A stretch of 64,000 bases of DNA from Branchiostoma floridae (taxonomy: Eukaryota > Chordata > Leptocardii > Amphioxiformes > Branchiostomatidae), in contig NC_049994.1 in NCBI RefSeq assembly GCF_000003815.2, positions 3,457,532 through 3,521,531 on the forward strand, given 5' to 3'. This document shows positions 12,750 through 24,500 of this stretch, piece by piece. Position 1 is the first letter of the stretch. Each line of letters starts with the position of its first letter. The translations under genes and the position numbers were made by a program. Under the pieces are notes generated by a model. That model had not been told where the DNA came from. It searched no databases and worked only from the letters and a program-made list of their open reading frames with translations.

Positions 12750-15700
12750 ATCACACACACACACAAAAAAACGCTACCGAAAATATAACCTTCTTACCGA
12801 AGGTAATAATGCGTCGCATGTCAGTGAGACTGACAGCAAGGATAAATTCGCAAAAAAATTGCCATTGGCGGTCTTTTCTTGCGCAATTTGATGCAATTCA
12901 ATGAGATACTTTCTCACATGCATAACAGATATATAATTTTAAAGAGGATAATGAATATGCAAACCACAACTAGATGTCTCCAGGGTCAGGTAATTCTGGC
13001 TCGGTTCCCAGAATTCTGAAAATTGACTTTGTCCCTGGAGACAAGCAACTTATCAAAGCCCACATATACATCCCCTTTAATTTATATCGTACTTCAAATA
13101 TTAGTTCATTTGATTACTATAATTCATAATATCATAGTAATTTTCAGTATAGAGGTTTTCCGGAATTAAACTGTATGCCCTCAATTATACAATACCCTAG
13201 TCTGTTTTTATAAAGAGCAATGCGACGGTATTACGCCTTGTTAATGATCTGTAACTACATTAGCTGTGAAAATGTCGGTCATTCACTTATAACCTTTACA
13301 ATGCTTCTTCGTATTCACTTAGTTGCTGTCTAAAGATCACTATGAATTCCCATTCAAAGTCAACAATAATACACTAAGCCATCAGTCTGTCAGATAGCTG
13401 TAGCATAAAATCATTCCATATTCAGCAGCTTTTGCAAACTTTATATCCTGAGTATGAGGTGTTATATATCCCGGGGTATCGAATTTAAGTAACGATATCT
13501 CTCGGCCTTTAAGATAAAAGCTGTCTGAAAGGCTAAACTGTCTTAGGCCAGAACAAGTAAATTTATGGATGGCATCCTACGCAGGGTGCATAAATAATAA
13601 GAAAAAGAAACAAGATAGCTAAATCAGAAAAAAATAACACTATAACAAAATTTGTGACAAAACGTGGCATCACAACTAACAAAAAAAGGCGTTCATTCCT
13701 GTATTAAAGAAATCAACTAGTGTATCAAAAGTGATTCTAGTGTGGTACACTGGTATCACTTGCCAAGCTGGCAACTACATTCATGGCTTTCATATTTGAT
13801 GGAACTTTTACAACTATCAGTAGCCACTATTGTCATGTCTACCTCCATAGTGACACTTCTACAAGTATGATTATTAGGCTACAACACAACATATTTGCCT
13901 ATTTTGGTCTATCTGACCATACCCAAAGAAGAAAAAAAATGAGCGCACTGATGTCATCCATAGAATTTACTTGCTGTGACCTTACCAAGAAACTCCTTAC
14001 TAAAATATGACAAAAAGATTTCGAAAGGTAAAAATTCTTCTATCAATGTATTTCCAGAGCTTATAAGGCCTGAAATCACACCATATCACAGTAACACCAC
14101 CTTTAAGACCTTTGAAACTAATACCGCTAAAATGCACAGCTGCCTTACCGAGAAATTGATTCAAGCGCTTCAAGAAGTGAGAATTCTAATAAAACTTACC
14201 GACCTTGTTATGTCAGAGCTCATAGAATTTCAAAATATGGCGTATCATAGTAACAAGGCCTTTCAAACCTTTGAAATTTAACTCCCTGTTTTCTAATTAA
14301 TTCCTTACTCAAAGAGTGCTGAAAATTCTTTGAAATATAATGAGCCTTGTTTGACCGTTTCTAAATGTGCAAATACTAAAATAGGATATACAAGTAAAAA
14401 GTCTCAACCACACACACAAACAAACGCTACCGAAAATATAACCTTCTTAGCAAGGGTAATAATGCGTCTCACGTCAAATTGTCATTGGCAGCCTCGTCTA
14501 GCTCAATTTGCAGTTCAATGAGATACCTGCTTAACACTTCGAATTTTTTTAATAGGCATAACAGATATAAAGCTTTAAAGAGTGAATATGCAGACCGCAA
14601 CTAAATGTCTCCAGGGTCATGTAATTCTGGCTCAGCTCCCAGAATTCTGAAAATTGACTTTGTCCCTGGAGACAAGCAACTAATTCTACCCTCATATTCA
14701 TCCCCTTTAATATATATCATACTTTAAATATTAGTTCATTTGATTACTATTATTCAAAATAATGACTTTTTCCGGAATTAAACTGGATGCCCTCAATTAT
14801 ACAATACCCTAGTCTGTTTTTCTGAAGAGCAATGCGACGGTATTACGCCTTTTTAATGATCTGTAACTATATTGTCTGGGAAAATGTCGGTCATTCACTT
14901 ATAACCTTCACAATGCTTCTTCGTATTCGCTTACTTGCTGTCTAAAGATCACTATAGATTCCCATTCAAAGTCAACAATGATACACTAAGCTTTCCGTCT
15001 GTCAGATAGCTTTAGCATAAAATCATGCCGTATTCAGCAGCTTTTGCAAACTTCATGTACTTGGTAGGAGGTGTTATACATCGCGGATTAAGATGAAAGC
15101 TGTCTGAAAGGCAAAACTGCCTTAGGCCACAGCAAGTAAATTTTATGGTTGACGTCCTATGCAGAGTTCAAAAATAATGCGAAGAAAATGAGTCAAAAAC
15201 AAAATAGACACCATAACAAAATTTGAAATGACAAAACGTGGCATAACAACAAACATTGTATTCATTTCTGTATCAAATAAGTGAACCAGTGCTGTAAAAT
15301 TGATGCTAGTGTGGTACAGTAGTACTGGTATCACTTGCCAAGCTGGCAACTACATTCATGGATGCCATATTTGATGGCACTCCTACAACTATGCAGTAGC
15401 CACTTTAGCCATGGCTATCTGCCTAGTGTCACTTCTCCAAGTATGATTATTGAATGAATGAATTAAAACTTTATTTATACTGGTAATGCCCTGTCTGCCA
15501 TTGGCTAAATTAGGCTACAACACAACATGTTTGCCTGTTTTGGTTTATCTGACCATCCCCCTTACCAAGAAACTTCGAAAGGTAAAATGTTTGCTTATAT
15601 AGTTTACCAAGGGTTTTCCAGAGCTCGTAAGGCTTGTCATATCATAGTAACACGCCCCTCAGGCCTTTGAAAATAATCTCGCTCGAAATATCACAACTGC

Positions 15701-15930
15701 CTTACCAAGAAATTGATTCAAGCGTTTCAAAATTCTAAGAAAAATTTAACAGCCTTTTTTGTCAGAGCTCAAAAAAAACACGGCGTATCATAGTAACAAC
15801 GCCTTTCAAACCTTTGAAATTAAACTCACTGTTTTCTAAGAAATTCCTTACGCAAGAAGCGTTTCAAAAGGTGAGAATTCTATTAAACATAACGGACCTG
15901 GTTTCACTGTTTCTAAATGTGTACATGCTC
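12750..15930 (+). repeat. Tandem duplication of a ~1.6-kb segment
   Basis: Copy 1 is at about 12750-14400 and copy 2 at about 14405-15930. Both run from ACGCTACCGAAAATATAACC through ATGTCTCCAGGGTCA, ACTTTGTCCCTGGAGACAAG and CCTCAATTATACAATACCC to repeated CAGAGCTC..TATCATAGTAACA segments. Within each copy, an inverted pair (GTCTCCAGGG / CCCTGGAGAC) encloses CCCAGAATTCTG. Copy 2 has an extra ~60 bp near 15449-15510. The ORFs in the region do not match between copies and look incidental. Confidence 0.75.
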
Positions 15931-16229
15931 AAAAATCATAAACGGGAAAAGTATCCAACTTTGTTACATACTTTCGACAGCATGTTTATGAAAAAAACAG
16001 CTTTTCATAGTGTGAACCAATATCGAGCTTTTGCTCTTATAATCATTGGAATAATCACTGCTGATAGTTTTCGGTACTCCACTGAAGGTGCCAAACATGA
16101 TAGAAGACGACGATCTACGATTTAGGATCCTGATATCGACAATTATTTTTTCTGTGACTTTTAATCTCTAATAAAGAAATAATGATTTATTTCCTTTGCC
16201 GTTTATTTGCAGGATAGCTTGAGAGTCTG

Positions 16230-16528
16230 TCGCTAGTAAGAAAAAGGCCGATTACCTGCAGCATCTGGGCAATGACGTCAATCAACACCTGGTACTCCAT
16301 TGGCTGACTAATATGCGTTGGCACCCTTGATTGGCTCAAAGGGAGCCTACCCTTGAGAGGCTCTGCACAGAGAGCCATACACCACCAGAGGATACTCTCT
16401 ACGAGCGCTTCTTCAACCGTTCGTCCGATATGCATCGGTAGTTTTGATACCCATGTAGTTGTCGCTGGACATGTTGCTAGCAAAGTAGAGGGACGTTTTA
16501 TTCCGTCCTATAGATTGACAAGAGAAAG
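16230..16528 (+). promoter_or_regulatory. Presumed promoter and 5' UTR of the receptor
   Basis: Holds a perfect CRE (TGACGTCA, 16273-16280), an inverted CCAAT (ATTGG) 20-30 bp further on, and another ATTGG near 16332. No TATA box is obvious. The stretch up to the start codon contains three very short upstream frames: 16430-16441 (MHR stop), 16453-16458 (ATG TAG) and 16471-16488 (five codons then stop). The transcription start is not visible, so which of these fall in the mRNA is inference. The CRE-CCAAT part is repeated at 4967-5030 and 9232-9295. Confidence 0.45.
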
Positions 16529-16977
16529 ATGTCGGCTGCAATGAACTCCTCTTTGAGTGACATCCTAGACAGCTACGACGATGATCAGGACTTTGAAAAC
16601 TACAACCAGCTGGCCACGAACTCTAGCAGCGGGTTCGGGCCGTCAGAAGTGGTTGGTGCACCGATGGCGTCCAGGGTGATCCTCGGCATCATCTACACCT
16701 CAACTATGATAGTATGTGGGGTAGGGAATCTGCTGTTGCTCATCGTCATCGCCACCTACAAGAAGATGCGGACCATAACGAACGCTTTGATAGCGAATCT
16801 GGCGCTATCGGACTTTATTCTGGCTGTGGTCTGCATACCGTTCATCATGGACTACTACATCGTGCGGCCGGACCGGACATGGGCGTACGGCGACGCTTTC
16901 TGCGCCGTGGTCAACTACATCCGCATGGCGTCTCTCTACGTCTCGACCAACGCCCTTCTGGTCATCGCCGTGGACAG
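16529..16977 (+). CDS. PROKR: Receptor exon 1: N-tail, TM1-TM3
   Basis: Encodes residues 1-149 plus two bases of Arg150. The start is the first ATG of the long frame; a second in-frame ATG lies four codons on (16541) and could be used instead. The exon ends ...GTGGACAG followed by the donor GTAGAG. Reading through the donor gives an in-frame TAG at once. The exon is visibly more GC-rich than the AT-rich intron that follows. Confidence 0.93.
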
Positions 16978-18462
16978 GTAGAGAATTTTTTTTTAGATTT
17001 ATCTCTTAATGTTGCGTTAGACCGGCGCCCATTCCACTAGAAGGAAATCTCATTGCGATCATTATTGTATTTAGGTTTATGTTTATTCTACGTAACCTTT
17101 TATTTTAACATTGGGATATACTGAAAAATGTAAAAGTGGGATAAGATTGTAAAAACTTATTAATAAGTTGGGCATTTTTTTAGAAATGCGTAATTTACTA
17201 AAGATTTCATGGATTGCATTGAAATATGACCTATCGTAACTTAGCATATACTTTGTTATAAGATCCCGTTCATCAAGTTTTTTGCCAAAAGGACAGCTTG
17301 TTAAGAAAATGTATGAAAATTCTTTTAAATAACTTTGTACCACTAGCAGACATATTTTTCAAGATTCACGTAGTGAACGTAAAGTATACCATATATCACG
17401 TTAGACGTTAGAAGTATGCCTGATGTCATTATCTGTACTTTATTAGAGATAATATCTCTTTAATTGGTAGCAGGATATGCCAAACAGTTTAGTATAACGC
17501 CGCACGTGTGTCCGACCCCGTTGCCATGAGATCTGAAATGAACATTTATCAAACCCTCCGGCGACGATGCAAATCTAGCCACTTTTAAAAACAGTTTGAA
17601 ACAGACCTGTACCTGTATAGATGGGAAGGTGTAACCGCCCTTCGGAGTAACACACCAGCTTTTTTATCTGTATCACCGCTACGGTCACCCTTTGAAGTAA
17701 CACACCAACTGTATCTGTATCTGTACAGCCGCTAATATCACCCTTCGGTGTAACATACCAGCTTTTGTATCTGTATCTGTATCGCCGCTAAGATCACCCT
17801 TTGGAGTAACACACCAGTTTTTAATCTGTATCTGTATCGCCGCTACGATCACCCTTCGAAATAACACACCAGCTTTTGCATCTGTATCTATATAGCCGCT
17901 ATGATCACCCTTCGGAGTAACACACCAATTTTATTATCTGTATAGCCGGTGTAACGCTTATTGCTCTTCGTCGAAACACACCACCTTGGCTTCTGTATCT
18001 ATAACTTCATGGTCCCTATAGCCGCTTTTTGTGGAACACACCAGCTACTGTACACTGTGTCCGGTATACATGTAACTCACGCCCTTCGTGGAACCCAACT
18101 GCTTCGCAGGCTCGTAGCACGGCAGCAGCTGGCTATTATCATATTACACTGAGCGATTTGTCACACCTAACCTTTGCACATCTAACTGTAAACGTTGTTT
18201 TAAGCTATCGTATGAGGATGATCCTAAAGTACTCGGTGGCAACGAGCTTCACTCTATAATACTTCGAGAAAAACATGACTTTTGGTTGAATTAGACTCTA
18301 AGTAGTCGGTGTGCCCAACAAAAAGAAAGTTCATTAGTCATTGAAGCTGCACCTGGTACCATGGTTTGTTACGCCGAAGGACGGTCATACCAGCTGTACC
18401 GATACATGAACAGATTGCCATTACCTTCATGAAATGCCATGGAGGTTATATTTTACCCTGTG

Positions 18463-18526
<64 letters not shown>

Positions 18527-21500
18527 GATAAACTCAATAAGGGCTTAGTGAATTGATTTCATCCTTGGTGCGTTTGTCATGTATGACAAAAGCTGGAAAA
18601 GTATTAGATTTTGGGCCCCTAGCGGCTTCCCTTGGTACTGCAGCGCAACTTCCGGGTTTGCTATCTCTTGCTCTGAACAAGCTATGGTCACGATTTTGGG
18701 AAATCCCTTCAGCGTTGCCTATGACTAAGTGAACATATTATATGTTCACTTAGTCATAGGCAACGCTGAAGGGATTTGAAGGACTTTAGCAAGTGCGACA
18801 GTCTCTTTTGCTACCTAAACAGTGTAAAACTCCACCGGGTAAAAAGAATATAATTAAGATACACCCAAAAGGCAGTTATTAAAGCAACTGGATGATTTTG
18901 GAAACGGTCAGACGTTTCAGGTATCATCAACTATCTTTCGTCAGTGACACTTAAAAAAAAGATGGTTGAAGATCAGATTTTTTTTACCATACATATGATC
19001 TGCAAAGGAGATAAATGCATCTTTCGGATAGACCGTTATTGAAATGGTCCTACGAGTGCCAATGTCAAGAGCATGTATGTAGTTTGCTTGTTTGTTTATT
19101 TCTATTTTACCTGAGGAGAAATATCGCTTTCCAATGTGCCTAAGGGTAAAGCCTAGACATAAATACATGTATCAACACCACAAAATGAAAGGCAGCTTTA
19201 CAAGGAATAACAACCATTGATGCAAGTTTGTAATCAATACAAAGAAATAAAAGTAAGATGGGTACGTGAAATACATTAACGTCTCGTTACATAATAAGAA
19301 GAGGATGCAATGTTAACATAACATGAAAACCTAATGGATGGAATGAAATGAAATTTGATATACCTATTTAAAATACGACAAAAAATATCCTGATGTAGTT
19401 ATCGGCGACAGAACTGAACCACCCCAATTGCATATGTTTTATGAATAATCATACATGTGTTACTCCACGTGTGGCCTCTTTTAAGTGCTTTAGGCTACAT
19501 TGCATAAGGACGATAGTACATTGAATGATTTTCCTCACCTGTATGATAAAGTACTTTATTAAGCCGTTGAATATATCAAAAATGTGCTCTTAGAAGATAA
19601 CACAGAATATTGAGGACGATATCTATCATAAATATAGACTGGATAGACACAATAAGCCTCCTCATTAATTAACCAAATTAAGTTTCAAGCATCGAATAAC
19701 AAAAAAGCAACCTCTTTTTGAGATCGATGCCTAAATAGACACCACAGTACCCTGCGTCCAAAGAGCTATCAACTTCTCAAGTGACTTGATCATAGCTGTA
19801 TCTATCTATATCTGTATCTGTATCAATATAGCCGGTTCTTGTTTTTTTTTGAGCTGTTATTAGATACTCATCAGTCGGAACGTCCACCAGTTCATTGGTC
19901 ATTTTGTACATCATGCAAAGTCTGGACATTTTCCTCCTGTCTTCAAGTTACATCTTCTTCAAAGTAATCTTCTTATTTGGCGAAAGTAACTATAATCTAT
20001 GTCCGACGGCTTCGGCTATGGCAAGACTGCCATATATGACATGGACGGTCTGTCACTTAGGGCACATTTGTTAGCTGACTCAAGTTGGTTGTTATTTTTC
20101 TGCGGAACCATTTTTCTTTCTTGTTTGTTTTTTTCGCTCTGTTGCTTTCTTAAATGATCACTCAAAGCTATTATGGAGATCTAAATAAACAAACAAAACC
20201 CTGCTAGTCGTCAGTAGAGTACCTTTAGTTAACACTTATTCCGTATGACGGAGCTTTTGCAACTTTGAAAGAACCGTCATAGATCATTATCGAGAAAAGT
20301 AGAGATGGTCCAATCTGCTTGTTTAAAAGCGTTGAAAGTGCCTCTGTCGCATTGCTTATTAGCAGTTATCGAAAATAAGCATTAGGATCGCGGTCAGAGT
20401 TCAACCAGGTTACCGAATCTTAAACTTTTAAAAAGCGTATTTTGTAGTTGAACTCCGCTTGCAAGGTTGACTTACCATACTAAATTCCGCCAAGTTTCAT
20501 TTTACTTATCTTTACCGTATCCTAAGCTTATTTGGTAGTTGAACTCCGCTTGCATGGTTGACTTAACGTCATACTTTTGCCAAGTTTCATTTTACTTATC
20601 TAAAGCTCTTTCGAGTGTTCCATATAGATGAAAGGATTTTTTTCTCATTTACCAAGGGTTTACTGCTATGCGCAAGTGTAATCACTGAGTTTGCTGTATT
20701 TTTCCGACCCGTGTAAAGGGTGTTTTGGTACCGTGCCAACGTTGACAATGAAGGCTTGAGTGATAATATGATAAACGCTCGCTTTATGGTGTCTTTCCGC
20801 TCTCGATAGCATTGTTCACATTGTATAGCTTCTCCTAAGCTGCTAACATTTTTTATAGAATCAACGGCTTGGAGGTACTTTTACGTGGACGTGGGAAGAA
20901 ATCCGTTAATGCAATATTGCATAGCCGAAATAAAGCCTACAGCGCTCTGTGAGGTCTCACATGCACATGTAGTGACATGTGTACGATTCGTTATGAAATA
21001 TATGAGAGAGGGTAGATTCAACTCTGTAACCGGTTATTACAGGACACTGCCAAGGTTTCATCTATACGCTCTATGGGCCCTTTTTTCGTCTTCTTTGTGG
21101 CTCATAAAACTTTGATCAGTAAAAGCGTATTTAGAGCATAACAAGGCCCAATGAGCCTGCTTTGGAGGCCACTGCCAAGAGATGATGCGCTAATGGCAAG
21201 ACATTGCAGGCTCTGTGGGCCTTGTTGGTTCATAATACTTTGGCAACCAAAAGCGTAGTTTGAGCTTTAAAAGGCCCAGACAACCTGCTATGTTGGCTCC
21301 TGTCTATGATGCGCTAATGGCGAATCGTAATGCTAGTGAAATACGGAGGCGACTCCGTCAAGGCACAAGCAAACCGGATCACCTCTTCTCGATAATGATG
21401 TATGTTAGTTTCTTCAAGTTTGCAAAAGCCGACCGTTATACGTAATGAATTTGAGCTAAACGTACTTGGTAGACGAGCGGCTGAGGGCCTTGTTGTTGGC

Positions 21501-24500
21501 TGTGAATGCGAATTTTTGCGACCATTGGAAAGGAACAAAGAGAAGAACATTTTTGTTACCATCACCTTCTAAACGTCATACGTTAATGACCGACCTTTTT
21601 TTGCAGCTTATATAGTCACAGACTGTTAAAAAAAGGCAGAATACCGTTGGATTAAAAGTTGGTGCCCATCTCTGTTTCATTAGCCCTGGGCCACACACAA
21701 CGCAATCACTACAGCAGGGGGCTAGTCCAATGGTAGTGGTGTGTTCAACTTCCATACTCCTTCCCGAATGCTGAGTGCTAAGCAGAGAAAGCAGCATGTA
21801 CCATTTTTATAGTTTTTGGTATGACTCGGCCGGGATCGAACTCACGACCTTCCGAATGCAAGGCGAACACTATACCAACTAGGCCCTTGCACCGGCTACT
21901 CATTTTCACTTGAGCATAGCGTGTAAAGTGCCTTTGCCAAGGGCACAAGATCGGTGACACGCAGTCGGATTCGAACCCGCAACCTCTCGGTCACGAGGCA
22001 CAACTGCCGCCGCTGCGCCACGCGACTTCACTTTGCAATACCGTCGCATTGTTAGTCACTAAAGGCATTAATAGTTTATGTATGGAGTAGATTGCAGGAA
22101 TCAACAGCCTAGACTATTTTCCAGGAAAGTTTTAGCTACCCAGCCAGTGTGCTTTGCATCTCCAAATGGATCTACCACTGTCAAGATCCTTAAAGTTCTC
22201 TGTGTGAATTGTTATATACTAGAGGCATTAGTAGTAGTTTATACAGGAGATAGTAGGAGCAGACACTTCGACAGTCTAGACCGTAAGGTTTTAGCCGTCT
22301 GGACGGTGTGCTTTACATCTCCAACTGGATCTAGCATTGCCAAGGCCCTCGAAGTTCTCTGTGTGAACGCTGAGAGCCTGTCTGTAATAACATGATAGAA
22401 ACAACCCTCTTCCATATATTTCATATAACAAACCGTACATATGTCACTCCATGTGGGGCCGCATGAAATGATGTAGGCTTATTTCAAGAAGACGATATTA
22501 GATTTACGGATTTCTTCCCACGTACGTCTATATATGTAAAAGTAGCCCCAAGCCGTTTATTCGACTTAAATGTTCTCAGCTTAGAAGAAGCGGTAGAATG
22601 TGAACAATGCTATTAAAAGCGGATAGACACCATGAAGCGAGCATTATCAAATCATTAATCATCCTTCAGTTGCCAAATTTGGCACGGTGACAGAAAACAC
22701 CTCAAAGGGTCATCAGAAAATACAGCAAACTCCATGATTACATGTGCACATGGCAATAACCCCTCGGTAAATGAGAAAGAAAATCCTTTCATCAATATAG
22801 GATACACGAAAGGGCTTTAAATAACTTAGTGGAATTCAGGATGGTAAGACGACCTTACAAGCGGAGTTCAGCTATCAAATAGGCTTTTAAAGGTTTGGTT
22901 TTAAATAACATGAACCTGGTTCACCTCTGAGCGTGATGTTGATATTCATTATAGTAGTAACTCCTGGTTAAATGAGAAAGAAAACCCTTCCATCCATATC
23001 ATCATCATCATATCGTTCCGTGCCAGTACTGCAGCCAGGCCACAGCCTTCTCGCTAGCTTCTAGTAGGTCCTGGTTGGAGATGTTGGGGCCTAATACACA
23101 GTCCTTTGTAATGTGTCCCATGGTTTGGGTTAGGTGGCCACAACGACACTCAGCTGAGTTCACCCGTCCCCATTTCAGTAGGTTGTCTCTGGTCCTACCT
23201 ACTCCGCACCTGGCTCTGTTCAGGTCCACCCATTCTCTTCTGGGTAGATGGGTGCCATGAGGAAGGGACTCACAAGGGGTCTGGAGAGCTTCATTTGGTA
23301 GGAGAAGCTTTCCAGCGATCGACTCTGTACTTGGCAGCCTCCTTAGGGTTCAGACTATGTATGGTCATGAAGCTCTTTTCCATCCATATGAAACGCACGA
23401 AATATGAGTAAAATAAAATTTGGCGGCTGTCAGGGTCGTAAGACAACCTTACTAGCGGGGCTCAACTTCCAAATAAGCTTTTGGAACACACGAAAGAGCT
23501 TAAGATAAGTAAAATGAACCTTGGCGGAAATCAGGGTGGTAAGTAAACCTTGCAAGCGGAGTTCAACTTCCAAATAAGTTTTAGAAGGTTTGGTATTTGG
23601 TAAACATAATCCTGGTTCACCTATATGGGCGTGATCCTAATGCTTATATTTACGATATAGTGCAATGCGACAGTGCCATTGTCAATGATTTTGAACAAGT
23701 AGACAGACTGACCTCATCTCGATAGCGGTGTATGTTGGATTCCTTCAAGTATTCAAAAGCTCCGTTATACGGAATGAATTTGAACAAAATTTACTTGACA
23801 TACGATCAGCTGAGTACATTCTTATTGTCTTTGAATAAGAATTTATCGCGATCATTGGAAAGCATCAGCGCGAAGAAACATTTTGCAAGAACGCCTTCTA
23901 AATTCTATGTGTAAATGGCGATTTTTTTCGCAGCTAATACGTTTACAGGCTCATGATAATCGTTGCAATTTCATTTAAGAAAGGAGTTAGTACTAGATAG
24001 ACGTATAAAGCAGTGATCAACGGTCTAGCCTCCCATAACTTTTTAGCAGTTCACATGTTTGTTTTGCACAGTGTGCTTTGCATCTTCAAATGAGTCTATC
24101 ATTGGCAAGGTCCTTCAAGATTTGTGTGAAGGTTGACAGCTTGCAATAACCGTCTACACACTCAATCGAAACAATCCTCTTGCATGCATTCATGAGGGCG
24201 CCACTGTTAATACTTTTGAACAAGCAAACTGGCTGACCTATTCTCGATAGCGGTGTATGTTTGGTTCCTTCTAGTTTGCAAAAGCTCCGTTATACGGAAT
24301 GAATTTAAACGAAAGTTACTTGACATACGATCAACTGAGTACATTCTTATTGTCTTTGAATAAGAATTTATCGCGATCATTGGAAAGCATCAGCGCAAAG
24401 AAAACTTTTGCAAGAACGCCTTCTAAATTTCATATGTGGCGTCGGGCGTGGCGTAACTGGTAGAGCGTTCGGCTCGGAATCTGGAGGTTCTGAGTTCGAT

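Noticed and set aside
15814-16125. 103-aa ORF just upstream of the receptor
   Set aside because: It lies in the second copy of the 1.6-kb tandem duplication and is not preserved in the first copy.
17620-18060. CRISPR-like array (regular repeats in intron 1)
   Set aside because: The units are degenerate along their whole length with no conserved-repeat/variable-spacer pattern, and the host is a eukaryote; it is a minisatellite.
21955-22027. A functional tRNA gene on the minus strand
   Set aside because: A and B boxes are present, but the acceptor ends do not pair and a SINE body plus a second tRNA-like head follow within one TSD-bounded insertion.
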